Origin: an uncultured Pseudomonadales bacterium | Lineage (GTDB): Bacteria > Pseudomonadota > Gammaproteobacteria > Pseudomonadales > Balneatricaceae | Assembly: GCA_937773555.1 (NCBI GenBank) | Contig: CALJVT010000007.1 | Location: forward strand, 219,780 to 283,779 | Reading direction: 5' to 3' | Length of the DNA stretch: 64,000 bases | Part shown: positions 27,184-37,100 of the stretch, piece by piece | How positions within the stretch are numbered: the stretch's first letter is position 1 | Layout: each line of letters begins with the position of its first letter | Notes under the pieces: generated by a model | What the model was told of the DNA's origin: nothing | The model's input: the letters and a program-made list of their open reading frames with translations, nothing else | Database searches by the model: none | Made by a program: the position numbers and the translations under genes

Positions 27184-27268
27184 AAAGCAGTAATTCCATA
27201 TGTAATGTTACACACACATGTACGCTTAAAACTGCTGAAACGCCCCGCTGACGGGACATTAAGAGAAA

Positions 27269-27356
27269 TGGCGGTGAGAGAGGGATTCGAACCCTCGGTA
27301 CCTTGCGGTACACACACTTTCCAGGCGTGCTCCTTCGGCCACTCGGACACCTCACC
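27269..27356 (-). tRNA. tRNA-Ser(GGA), right copy
   Basis: It is identical in all 88 bases to the copy at 19772-19859, including the CCA end and anticodon GGA. It flanks the integrase gene, so I take it as the original integration site; both copies look functional. Confidence 0.95.
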
Positions 27357-27386
27357 ATTTGAAGGCGCAGATTCTATGCCTTTGCT
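27269..27386. repeat. 118-bp direct repeat, right (att-like)
   Basis: It matches 19772-19889 in 117 of 118 positions and includes the tRNA-Ser and 30 bases of its leader. Together they bound the 7.4-kb element. Confidence 0.88.
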
Positions 27387-27413
27387 GTGTAAAAAGCAAT
27401 AAAATTCAACGCA

Positions 27414-27971
27414 TTAATGCCAATGTTTAATGAATTCTTGGCTACTTAATACTGGCGCTGGCCTAGGTGTTACTGAGGGCATGCCCATATAAATCATAGC
27501 AATCATTTCTTCAGACTCTTTTAGGTCAAAGGCTTGCGTTATTGTGGGGTGACTCACTACCCATCCAGTACGCCATACCGCACCAATGTTTTGCGCAAAG
27601 GCAGCAAGCAACATAGCACACCCGGCAGCCGCTGTGGCCTGTATTTGTTCTGCTCTTGGCACTTTAGGGTGTGGTGTTGGGCTTGCTATTAATACTAAGA
27701 TACTCGGCGCACGGTGAGGCATTTTAATACACCGTTCCAGAGTTTGTGGATCGCTGTCTGGATCACGCTCTAGTTGTGCTTTTTGCAGAAGTTCCCCCAA
27801 CTTTGTAAGGCCCTCACCCGTTACCATGACACTGCGCCAAGGTTTAAGATTTCCATGGTCTGGCGCTCTAAGCGCAGCTTGCAACATCACTTCTACCTGA
27901 GTTTCTGTCGGCCCTGGGGATTCGAGTCTCTGGATCGAAACTCGATTGAGTAAACCATGTAATAATTCCAT
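27414..27971 (-). CDS. Nitroreductase family protein (YdjA-like)
   Basis: This 185-residue flavoprotein has the family's RVSIQRLESP opening, AALRAPDHGNLKPWR and a late GMPSVTPRP. It probably binds FMN and reduces with NAD(P)H. The compact size and the APDHGNLKPWR stretch match E. coli YdjA. It lies 18 bases after queF on the same strand. Confidence 0.88.
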   Translation of the reverse strand: MELLHGLLNRVSIQRLESPGPTETQVEVMLQAALRAPDHGNLKPWRSVMVTGEGLTKLGELLQKAQLERDPDSDPQTLERCIKMPHRAPSILVLIASPTPHPKVPRAEQIQATAAAGCAMLLAAFAQNIGAVWRTGWVVSHPTITQAFDLKESEEMIAMIYMGMPSVTPRPAPVLSSQEFIKHWH

Positions 27972-27989
27972 AAAAATATCTCTAAAGGG

Positions 27990-28811
27990 CTATTGCCGCT
28001 GGGTACGATGATTGCTAGGTAAAACCGGTCTGGTAGAACGATAAGGGTTAATATCTAAGCCACCGCGCCTTACATAACGGGCATAAACGGTGAGCTGCCC
28101 AGGCTTACATTGAGCCTTTATATCAAGAAATATTTGTTCTACACATTGTTCATGAAAGTCACCATGTTCTCTATAAGACACGATATAAGCCAACAAACCT
28201 GCTCTGTTGATTGTGGGCCCTTCATATTCTATGACCAGAGTTGCCCAATCTGGTTGCCCAGTAACAGGGCAGTTACTTTTAAGTAAGTTACTATGTAAAA
28301 TTTCTGTACGGTAAATCTTAACGTCAGACGATAAGAGACTAGCGTCTGGCGTGTAGGTTGTTATTTCGATATCTTGCTGGTCTATATTTGCACCAGGAGT
28401 AGGTAATACTGGCATCACTATATCATCAAGGCTATATAAACTAACCTGCACTTGTGCCCCTGCTGCGGCAGAAATATCTGCAGCCATATGCCGCTGAACC
28501 TGTGATAGGTCAACCATTTTTGTTTGGTTAAAGGAGTTTAGATACAGCTTAAATGACTTGCTTTCAACAATATTAGGGCTTTCAGCTGGCACACGAAATT
28601 CCGCCAATGCCAGTTGTGGCAGACCTTTTTCATTAAGCCACGACACTTCAAACGCATTCCAAACATCAATGCCATAAAATGGTCTAGACGTGAATTCTGG
28701 TTGCCAAGGCTTATTGCGTGGAATAGGAAACAATAAACTGGGTGAATATTCAGTAACATAGGTGCTTATATCACCTAACGGCGAGGCTTCTATAAAATCA
28801 TTTTGTTGCAT
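27990..28811 (-). CDS. queF: NADPH-dependent 7-cyano-7-deazaguanine reductase (QueF)
   Basis: From the ATG at 28811 (GGAG six bases upstream) the protein is 273 residues, the long proteobacterial tandem form. It reduces preQ0 to preQ1 in queuosine synthesis. The active-site Cys is C181 in SNCPVTGQPDW and the Asp is D188. The NADPH-binding half is present as well, with the ISTYVTEYSPSLLFPI opening. A TTG four codons earlier is a poorer start. Confidence 0.95.
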   Translation of the reverse strand: MQQNDFIEASPLGDISTYVTEYSPSLLFPIPRNKPWQPEFTSRPFYGIDVWNAFEVSWLNEKGLPQLALAEFRVPAESPNIVESKSFKLYLNSFNQTKMVDLSQVQRHMAADISAAAGAQVQVSLYSLDDIVMPVLPTPGANIDQQDIEITTYTPDASLLSSDVKIYRTEILHSNLLKSNCPVTGQPDWATLVIEYEGPTINRAGLLAYIVSYREHGDFHEQCVEQIFLDIKAQCKPGQLTVYARYVRRGGLDINPYRSTRPVLPSNHRTQRQ

Positions 28812-28833
28812 TACTTTCTCCAAGGCAACGGCA

Positions 28834-29607
28834 TTATTTACGAATGCCCTTACCCGTATTTAACAGGTGCATACAGTAGCTAAACAAAGCAAAAATAAAC
28901 ACGCTAATCACTAACAAAGCATAGCCCACAGGGATATCAGACACCCCTAAAATTCCATAGCGAAAGGCATTCACCATGTATAAAATAGGGTTCAGCTGTG
29001 AGACGCCAGCCCAAAAATCTGGCAATAGGTCAATAGAATAAAACACCCCACCAAGGTAGGTTAAAGGCGTAAGAATAAACGTTGGCACAATAGAAATGTC
29101 GTCAAAACTGTTAGCAAACACTGCATTAATAAAGCCACCCAAGCTAAATAAAATGGAGGTCATTAGCACCACTAGGGTGATGATGCCCAAGTTATGAATT
29201 TCTAAGTGGGTAAAGAATAACGAGAGCGTGGTCACTATAGCGCCTACGGCCAAACCGCGGGCCACACCACCGGTAACGTAGCCTGCCAATATCACCCAGT
29301 TAGGCATAGGTGAAACCAGCATTTCCTCTATATTACCCTGATACTTAGTACTATAAAACGAAGACACCACATTGCCGTATGAATTAGTAATGACCGACAT
29401 CATAATTAAACCTGGCACAATAAACTGCATGTAATCAAAGCCACCCATTTGGCCAATTCGGCTGCCAATTAAGTTGCCAAAAATGATGAAATACAGCACC
29501 ATTATAATGGAGGGTGGTAATAGCGTTTGCACCCAAATACGCATGAATCGTTGAATTTCTTTGCGCACAATAGTTGAGTAAGCAATGTAGATTTCATAAC
29601 TAGACAT
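28834..29607 (-). CDS. yadH: ABC-2 type exporter permease (YadH)
   Basis: This 257-residue permease has six membrane segments and the ABC-2 signature IEEMLVSPMPNWVILAGYV, with GRGLAVG and LTYLGGVFYSIDLLP. It pairs with the upstream ATPase; the ATPase stop overlaps this start, so the two are coupled. The pair matches E. coli YadGH, a probable exporter of unknown substrate. Confidence 0.93.
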   Translation of the reverse strand: MSSYEIYIAYSTIVRKEIQRFMRIWVQTLLPPSIIMVLYFIIFGNLIGSRIGQMGGFDYMQFIVPGLIMMSVITNSYGNVVSSFYSTKYQGNIEEMLVSPMPNWVILAGYVTGGVARGLAVGAIVTTLSLFFTHLEIHNLGIITLVVLMTSILFSLGGFINAVFANSFDDISIVPTFILTPLTYLGGVFYSIDLLPDFWAGVSQLNPILYMVNAFRYGILGVSDIPVGYALLVISVFIFALFSYCMHLLNTGKGIRK

Positions 29608-30557
29608 TAGGCGCTTACTCCTTTCAAATCAGTCTTATTGCTGGTCACTAGATTGACGAATAGCTCTTCTAAACGGTTAGTTTTATTTCGCATACTGGTC
29701 ACTTTTATTCCTGCAGCTGACAAGGCTACAAATACTGTATTAATGTCTTGCCCTTGGTTAAGAGTTACTTCTATGTGAGTGTCATTAACTAACAGTAAAT
29801 AATAGCCTTCCACTTCGGGTGCGTGTAGCAGTGGCTGATGCAAATCCAGCACTATAGTTTCTGTGTTAATGGTTTTTAAGAGTTCCCTCATAGGGCTATG
29901 TTTAATGATTTCGCCTTGGTCAATTATGGCGATATTACGACACAAACTTTCTGCTTCTTCCAAATAATGAGTGGTAAGAATGATGGTTGTGCCCTGTTCA
30001 TTGATACGGGTGAGAAATTCCCACATAGACCGGCGAAGTTCAATATCTACACCAGCGGTAGGTTCATCTAAGATCAGTAATTTAGGCTGGTGAACTAAGG
30101 CTCGGGCTATCATTAAGCGGCGCTTCATACCCCCAGAAAGAGTGCGTGACGCTTCAAAGCGCTTGTCCCATAAACCCAATTGCGTAAGCAACTGCTCGGC
30201 GCGGCGAACGGCCTCATCGCGAGCGATGCCATAGTATCCAGCTTGCTGTACTATTACATCTTCCACTTTTTCAAACATGTTGAAGTTAAATTCTTGTGGC
30301 ACCACCCCCATCATACATTTTGCTTGGCTAACCTCTATATCTAGGTCATGCCCAAATACTTTTACTGAGCCTGAGGTTTTATTCACTAAAGATGACACCA
30401 CACCCAAAGTGGTAGATTTGCCTGCACCATTGGGCCCAAGCAAGGCAAAGAAATCCCCTTGTGCTACTTTTAAACTGATTCCCTTAAGGGCCTCAAAGCC
30501 GTTGTCATAGGCTTTATGCAGCTGGTTAATTTCTAAGGCGTAAGTCATAGGTCTCAT
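29607..30557 (-). CDS. yadG: ABC exporter ATP-binding protein (YadG)
   Basis: This 316-residue ATPase has Walker A GPNGAGKST (about residues 40-48), the signature LSGGMKRRL and Walker B LLILDEPTAGVD, with a short C-terminal extension. The first ATG overlaps the stop of the small upstream ORF (TAATG); an in-frame ATG three codons later is possible. It drives the YadH-type permease in the next gene. Confidence 0.93.
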   Translation of the reverse strand: MRPMTYALEINQLHKAYDNGFEALKGISLKVAQGDFFALLGPNGAGKSTTLGVVSSLVNKTSGSVKVFGHDLDIEVSQAKCMMGVVPQEFNFNMFEKVEDVIVQQAGYYGIARDEAVRRAEQLLTQLGLWDKRFEASRTLSGGMKRRLMIARALVHQPKLLILDEPTAGVDIELRRSMWEFLTRINEQGTTIILTTHYLEEAESLCRNIAIIDQGEIIKHSPMRELLKTINTETIVLDLHQPLLHAPEVEGYYLLLVNDTHIEVTLNQGQDINTVFVALSAAGIKVTSMRNKTNRLEELFVNLVTSNKTDLKGVSA

Positions 30558-30754
30558 TAGTAATATTTCATATTCACCGTTATAGGTGGGGGTTGTTTAG
30601 GGCTTTTTAAAGGGCTAACAGTTTGTATTGCTTCGCTTTGTTTCACAAACAGGTCGGGGTTATCACTGACGTGCTTGGCGAAATCTGCTATACCTATGCG
30701 TACCAATAAAAATCCAGACGCAACGCATGTCAAAACAACAAGAATATAGCGCAT
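30557..30754 (-). CDS. Small single-TM protein (65 aa) coupled to the ABC genes
   Basis: A 65-codon ORF with a hydrophobic N-terminal helix (YILVVLTCVASGFLLVRIGI) and a Pro-rich C-terminal tail. The stop shares bases with the start of the ATPase gene (TAATG), which supports a real reading frame by coupling. It overlaps the start of the divergent P-loop gene by 28 bases. I do not recognise the protein. Confidence 0.45.
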   Translation of the reverse strand: MRYILVVLTCVASGFLLVRIGIADFAKHVSDNPDLFVKQSEAIQTVSPLKSPKQPPPITVNMKYY

Positions 30755-32424
30755 GGAACCCCGGATTGAGTGCTAATTTGCCTCGGGAATTAAGCTCTCT
30801 AGAAACTATTTTTCAAACGCCAAACGTTTATACCAGCTACGACGAAGTGCAAGAAATTGCCAAACTCACGGGCCTTAAACCAGAACACCTAGTAGGTTTT
30901 ACGTCCTGGCGCTTAGTAATGCACGAGCTTATCGTAAGAGTGGGCGCCAACATTCATATTCCAGAAGCTGAGCATGAAGAAGACTTCGGAATTAACTTCC
31001 GGCGCATTACTAACGACATTTTATATCAGCATATTGCCCCTCTATATGCCTCTATTGAAGCCGACTTTCAAAGTTTATCTGCAGCAATAAAGGTAGAAGT
31101 GGACCGATTATTAGCTGAAGAAGTGATGCTAGAACCCAAAGCTGCCCCAATAGTAAAAAAAGGCTTTTGGCCTTGGGGAAAAAAGCAGGTAAAAAAGCAA
31201 GCTCTCCTTAGCAGTGAAGAAATTCAATTCAAAGCCATTAACCAACTTAAAACCACAGGCCTTGCCCATACAGATCCTTTAATTAGAGCGGTCTACAAGA
31301 GCAGTTATCAAATATTAGGTTCTGTGGCATCCACACGGGGTTTAATAGGCAATGATAGAGTGTTTATGAGCCGCATAATTTGTCGCCATGCGCTTAATAA
31401 CTTCGGTAGCTTTATGGTTGGGAAATTAATTGAGCCGGCTATTGATTCAGCGGTAGCCAGTAATGCATACCAACTGTTAAAGCGCGTAGACAAACCTGTG
31501 ATTATCAGCCTTAAAGGTGCCTCTGCAGCAGGTAAAAGTACCCTTAGGCCATTATTGCAAAAAACTATGGGGCAGCGCGGCATTGAGTCTTCTTTATACG
31601 GCATTATTAGCCCAGACATTTGGCGGCGTCAGTTATTAGACTATGAATCATTGGGGCCAAATTATAAGTACTCGGGCCGTTTTACTAGCAACGAAGTTAA
31701 CATTATTGACGCTAAGTTAGACCGTTACATTAGACGCACTGGTCAGGAAAACCAGTCTATTCCCAATATTTTAGTAGATCGTTTTAGATTTGACAGCTTT
31801 TCAACTGAGCAGGTGCAAAAGGTTTTACACGGCACTTATGCCAAATATGCTCATATTATGTATATGTACTTTGTTATTACTCCACCAGAGGAAACGGTAG
31901 AGCGAGGATGGATTAGAGGCCAACAAAGGGGGCGGTATAAATCTGTGGAGGACTTTTTAGGCCACAGTGTGGAAGCTTACCAAGGCATCCCTAAACTTAT
32001 ATTTAAGTGGTTAGCGCATACTAGTCCTCGTTACGAATTCACTTTTTTTGATAACAGCGTACCCAAAGGCCAGTTTCCACTTACGAGTGTGACCGGCAAC
32101 CAAAAAGGCATACAGGTATTTGATCCTATGGTATTTGTGAACATTGAGCGTTATCAAAAAATCAATATTTATGCCCGTAATTTAGGGGAGGTGTATCCTA
32201 GTGCAGAACTCATGTCAGTTGCTAACAACATGAACTTTTTTAACCAATGTTTAAAGCGCTTTCCTATGGCGTCATTTAGCCTTACTAAGGGTTCTGAACC
32301 CTACCTAATAGTGCGGCAAAAAACCTACACTATTAGCCACCAAGAAGAGTTCAATCTGCAACTTGAAGACCCTCAGTTGAAACTACTATTTGAGCAAATA
32401 ATAGGCGCTAGGATCTATCATTAA
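30727..32424 (+). CDS. P-loop protein with a zeta-toxin-like kinase domain
   Basis: This 565-residue protein has an all-helical N-terminal half and a kinase-type P-loop KGASAAGKST with K270. After it come GIISPDIWRRQLL and a PPEETVERGWIRGQQRG lid-like stretch, the pattern of the zeta-toxin/AAA kinase-like group. No antitoxin gene is seen next to it, and the protein is much longer than zeta toxins. I recall related uncharacterised proteins in Gammaproteobacteria. Substrate and role are unknown. It is divergent from the ABC operon. Confidence 0.6.
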   Translation: MSKQQEYSAWNPGLSANLPRELSSLETIFQTPNVYTSYDEVQEIAKLTGLKPEHLVGFTSWRLVMHELIVRVGANIHIPEAEHEEDFGINFRRITNDILYQHIAPLYASIEADFQSLSAAIKVEVDRLLAEEVMLEPKAAPIVKKGFWPWGKKQVKKQALLSSEEIQFKAINQLKTTGLAHTDPLIRAVYKSSYQILGSVASTRGLIGNDRVFMSRIICRHALNNFGSFMVGKLIEPAIDSAVASNAYQLLKRVDKPVIISLKGASAAGKSTLRPLLQKTMGQRGIESSLYGIISPDIWRRQLLDYESLGPNYKYSGRFTSNEVNIIDAKLDRYIRRTGQENQSIPNILVDRFRFDSFSTEQVQKVLHGTYAKYAHIMYMYFVITPPEETVERGWIRGQQRGRYKSVEDFLGHSVEAYQGIPKLIFKWLAHTSPRYEFTFFDNSVPKGQFPLTSVTGNQKGIQVFDPMVFVNIERYQKINIYARNLGEVYPSAELMSVANNMNFFNQCLKRFPMASFSLTKGSEPYLIVRQKTYTISHQEEFNLQLEDPQLKLLFEQIIGARIYH

Positions 32425-32457
32425 TCTGCTCTGATAATGAACCCCACCACCCTTAAA

Positions 32458-34191
32458 TTAAACACTAAGCAACGCTTTAAGCCCAGACCAGCGCTGAGTC
32501 TTGTGGCCCACCGCTTTAAACCACAGCGACTTATTGACTGTAACACTGCAACTTAACTTTGCCCGAGTGACTGCAGTATAAAGTAGCTGGGAAGACAATA
32601 AGTGCTCTGCCTGGGGCGCAACTACAAGAGCAATATGCTGAAACTCTGACCCCTGGGTTTTGTGGATGGTCATGGCATAGACGGTCTCTAAGTCTTGTAA
32701 CAAACCCACGTTTACCTTGTACACCCCTTGTGAGTGCATAAAGCACACATTAAGCTGGCCATTGTCTTGCGCCCACAGAATGCCAATGTCCCCGTTAAAT
32801 AAACCTAAGCCATGATGATTTTTCGTCACCATGACAGGTTTACCGTGATAATTTTGTGCCAATCTAATTTGTGACAGGCGGCGACTCAGTATACGTTCAA
32901 CCTGTTCGTTAAGCCCTTCAACACTCATACTGCCTTGGCGTGTTGCAGCTAAAATTCTGAACTGGTTTAAACATAAAAATGCCTCCTCTACACTTTTAGC
33001 TTTTAACATAGGCACAAAGTATTGATCGCACATTCGCTCCAGCCACGGTTGGAACTCTTCTTCTGGTATTAAATTCAAATCTTTATGGGTTAACAGCAGG
33101 TGCCAACTTTTCTCTGCCTCATTGTGCATCACCTGATGTGCCAACAATCCAATGCCACCCTGCCCATCAAAGCGATGACTTTTATGCAAGTAGCTTATCG
33201 CCGTAGGCGGAATGTCAGCTAATACTGAGCCCGCAGCCACAGAAGGTAATTGCTCTGCATCACCCACCAGCACCAGCTTACAATGCTCAGGTAGGGCATC
33301 TAACAACCGCGCCATCATAGGCAAATCTACCATGGACACTTCATCAACTAACAGTAGGTCTATAGGCAGCGGGTTAGCGCTATGGTATTTAGCTGAGTGG
33401 CTATTAGGACGCAGGCCCAGCAGCCCATGCAAGGTTTGCGCGGTATGTGGAATACTATTGATGAGTTCTTTGCCTATACCCTGCTGCAACAATTGGCCCT
33501 TAGCACTATTAATAGATTCTACCAAACGCTGTTTTGCCTTACCTGTTGGTGCAGCCATCACCATGGTTAACGAGGTTTCATTAACAGCCTGCAATGCCAC
33601 TAGCAGCCTTGCCACAGTATACGTTTTACCTGTTCCTGGCCCACCAGAAATAATACTCACTTGGCGCTCTAAGGCATCTTTAACGGCCTGAGCCTGCCAG
33701 TCTATTTGGCCCTCATTTGGAGCTTTAAATAGTTTAGCCAGTAAGTTATGTGCAGCTTCTTGTTGCTCTTTCGACAGCTGATAACCTTGCATACGCTTTA
33801 GTAAATGCTTTGCAACGTGTTGTTCATAGCGCCAGTAACGTCTTAAGTATAGTCGCGTATTTTCTAACACTAATGGGGCATCATGGTTTGCATTAATTGG
33901 GTGACTTTGGGCGCTATTCATTAGCACTTCAAAGGAAGCAAAGGTGTAACCTGGCCTGCTAGCTGCACCTGCAGCTTTATCATCCGTTGTAGACCAATAC
34001 GTTTGGCCGGCAATGTCACCTAAAGGTAGGCAACTATGGCCGTTACGCAGGGCTTTGCTTAGCGCCATAATCAAGTGCTGCATCACCGAGCATTGGCTTG
34101 CAAAACTTTGGCACAAGTGGGCTGCTAAAAATTCATCTACCGCTTCCAATCCTGCATAATTATTATGCAATTGATCCCTTGAAATTAACAT
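32458..34191 (-). CDS. recD: Exodeoxyribonuclease V subunit alpha (RecD)
   Basis: This 577-residue SF1B helicase has Walker A SGGPGTGKTY (about 180-189), LLVDEVSMVD and the late TIHKTQGSEF and YTAVTRAK motifs. It forms the fast 5'-3' motor of RecBCD. Its start overlaps the end of recB by 7 bases, and the order recC-recB-recD is the gammaproteobacterial one. No large change is seen. Confidence 0.95.
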   Translation of the reverse strand: MLISRDQLHNNYAGLEAVDEFLAAHLCQSFASQCSVMQHLIMALSKALRNGHSCLPLGDIAGQTYWSTTDDKAAGAASRPGYTFASFEVLMNSAQSHPINANHDAPLVLENTRLYLRRYWRYEQHVAKHLLKRMQGYQLSKEQQEAAHNLLAKLFKAPNEGQIDWQAQAVKDALERQVSIISGGPGTGKTYTVARLLVALQAVNETSLTMVMAAPTGKAKQRLVESINSAKGQLLQQGIGKELINSIPHTAQTLHGLLGLRPNSHSAKYHSANPLPIDLLLVDEVSMVDLPMMARLLDALPEHCKLVLVGDAEQLPSVAAGSVLADIPPTAISYLHKSHRFDGQGGIGLLAHQVMHNEAEKSWHLLLTHKDLNLIPEEEFQPWLERMCDQYFVPMLKAKSVEEAFLCLNQFRILAATRQGSMSVEGLNEQVERILSRRLSQIRLAQNYHGKPVMVTKNHHGLGLFNGDIGILWAQDNGQLNVCFMHSQGVYKVNVGLLQDLETVYAMTIHKTQGSEFQHIALVVAPQAEHLLSSQLLYTAVTRAKLSCSVTVNKSLWFKAVGHKTQRWSGLKALLSV

Positions 34192-37100
34192 GGCACTTCC
34201 CCTGCAAACAGGCGATCAAGCTGGTTCAATTCTTCTATGCTGATCGCTTTAGCAAATATACCCGTGGCTGCTTTGGGCGACATTCCTCTGAGGTATAAAT
34301 AGTACACCCCACCAAAATGCTGGGCTGGGTCATAATTGGGCATTCTTTGACCCAAGTAACGGTGCAAAGCTAAGCTATATATTAGATATTGCAGGTCATA
34401 ATAATGCTGTTGGTTCGCGTCTAACATCGCTTGATAATGATAATTTTCAAGATTATCGCCTAGATGATTAGATTTGTAGTCAGCGACAAAAAAGCGACCA
34501 CCATATTCAAATATCAAATCTATAAATCCATGCATCATCCCTTGAAGTACCGGATGGCTTGGCAATGCTGTGGGCAAGCCACCACGGTGATGGCTCAATA
34601 TCTGCGCCAGGGTAGATTGCTTTGCCTGCTGCAGTGGAAAGTAGAATTCTACCTCTCTTAAGGTTTGATGCTGGGCAAGTTTCCCTAGGGTGATCTGTTG
34701 TTGATGCGCTAATGTGGGATTAAGGTTCATACCAATATGTGGCATCGGAGATTCTAAGCACTCATCTAGCCATTGCTCAAGGCATTCCAACTTGTTAGCG
34801 TCATCTTGGCCAATGCCTACCATGGTATGGTATTTAGCCAAAGGCACATCCATGGCAGTAGGCCAAATGGGTTGTGAAAAATCGACCTGTTCTAAAATAT
34901 CATGCAGTAACAAGCCACTATTTTTACCCTTTGCTAAAGTGAAGCGTAACTCATTAGAGGCAGTATTTGGGTTAGGGTCTACAAGCTGGTTGCTCCCATC
35001 ACCACGGTCTTTAACACTTGTTTGCTGTGTGTGAGCACCGTAACTAAGTTGGCGCACCAGAGCACTGTAAGACAACAAATTATTGTTGGCATCAATATGG
35101 CCACTAAAGCTTTGTGTTGTTAACACTTGGGTTGTTTCACTTGCAAAGCTCTGGGGCAAAGGCACCTGCACCGAGTCTTCTTCGATAAGTCGTAGCTCAG
35201 AGTCTTTAGGGTGAGTTAACTGAACCAAGGCCTCTGGCCAATTAACGGCGTCAGCTTGCTTGTGGCACCAAAAAGCCACTTGACCTAAAGGCGACAGTTC
35301 ACTGTTACTGAAATCGCTCACTGGGATATAACACCTATACTGAGCACGGGTAACAGCAACGTATAATAGGCGCAAGGATTCCGCTTGAGCAGCACGTGTG
35401 GCCTGATCACACACTTCACTATCTCGGCCTATCATTAACGCTGGGCAATGCTCTTGGGGATGATAATAAGGGAATAATTGGGCGTGTTTGGTGCCCCGTT
35501 TAAGCGGGTCTTTGGCTTGGCTTGCAAAAGGAATAAATACCACAGGGTATTCCAATCCTTTAGAGCCATGCTGGGTAACAATTTGAATCAATTTGGCATC
35601 ACTTTCTAAGCGCAACTCTGCACTGCTATCTGCCTTGCCTTCATTGCATTGTTGTTGCAGCCATTCCACCAGCAATAATGCCGAACTGGCCTGGCCTGAT
35701 GCCTTTTGCAGCAGCTCTGCCAATTGCACCATGTTGGTCATATAACGCTCTTTATTTAGCGCCGGTGGCACAGCACGCTGCTTGAGCAGATGAATCACTA
35801 AAGCCATCACCCCTTGCCTCAGCCATAATTGACGCAACTGCATCATTTGGCTGCGTATTTCTATCAAGTAGTTGTCATCAAAGGTTAACTGGGCCAGCAA
35901 TGACACACTGCCACCCCAGAGGTGAGTGCTTGCTGCACGCGCAAGCTGCCGATGATCTTCGCAGTGCAATAAACCATTAAGTAGGCGCACCATTTCTGTA
36001 GCCTCGGCACTGTCATACACGCTGCTTCTATCACTAATATACACACAGGCTAAGCCAGCCTGCTTTAGTGCGGTCTGCAACGCCTGAGCTTCAGTCGCTC
36101 CGCGCACCAGCAACGCAATATCACTGGCAATAAAATCGCCTTGGCGCAATATTTGCTGCACTTCTGCAACACACCACTGGGCAATATGTTGGTGCTTGCG
36201 CTCATTAGTTAATAGCTGTGTAGGTAGCCAAACATAGGTTAAAGCTGCACCACTGGCTTTAGGGTTATTCTCTTCATTGGCGGTAGCATAGTTACTAGCG
36301 CTAACATCTGTGTAATTAATGCCCCTGCCAAACACTTTTCGTTCTCTAGTACTTTCTGAAAAAAGACGATTATAGGCCGCCACCATGGCATGACTAGAGC
36401 GCCAGTTAGTGTCCATATGCCAGCGATAGTCTGTGGCCTGAGATGCGCTCAAATAGGTTTGTATATCACCACCTCTAAAGCCATAAATCGCCTGCTTTGG
36501 GTCTCCAATCATAAATAACGCAGTGCTATTGCTGGAAGGTTCATAAAGGCGATTTAAAATAGCATATTGGTGCCCATCGGTGTCTTGAAACTCATCGACT
36601 AAGGCCACTGGGTAAGCCAACCGCAAAGCATCAACTAGGGCTATACTTTCTGGCTGATTAACGCACTCGGATAAGCGCCTCACCAAGTCATCAAACTCCA
36701 TAACTTGTTGTTTTTGTTTAGCCTCTTGGTAGGCTTTTCTCACATGCTGCACTGCCTCTAAAACTATGGGGGCAACCTTTGCTTGGTTAGCGTAAGCCAA
36801 GTACTTATCGGTAAAGCTCTTATTATTAATAAGCTCCCGAAGGGGGGTGATAATAGTCTTTAATTCTGGTGATTTAGATAACCTACCACCATGCAAACAA
36901 GCTAAGTGGTCTTTAGAGGCAGGCTCAAACACATCTGTACCTAGCCAGTTTAGTAAATCTTGCCACTGGGTTAAACGAACCCCCTTAGACTTAGGGTCAG
37001 CCATAGTGGCTTGGGTCATTTGCACTTCTACCTTAAGCAAACTATTACGAACATGTAATTTATTTTTGTGCCATGCCTGATGCCATGATTCAGCATCTAC

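Larger units (their letters stand above)
19772..27386. mobile_element. tRNA-Ser-associated integrative element
   Basis: Two 118-bp direct repeats, each with a complete tRNA-Ser(GGA), bracket about 7.4 kb. The integrase gene points to the tRNA-Ser at the right and lies 86 bases from it, the usual place for a tRNA-targeting integrase. Inside are a serine recombinase, a phage-type helicase with a coupled small ORF, a lyase-like cargo gene and a short ORF. No capsid, terminase or conjugation genes are seen, so it looks like a satellite or genomic island, not a prophage. Repeating the whole tRNA plus leader is unusual: integrases normally duplicate only the 3' part. An earlier tandem tRNA duplication is the alternative. 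Confidence 0.75.

Noticed and set aside
27096-27358. Two minus-strand frames across the tRNA-Ser
   Set aside because: They read through a tRNA gene and are not conserved protein.
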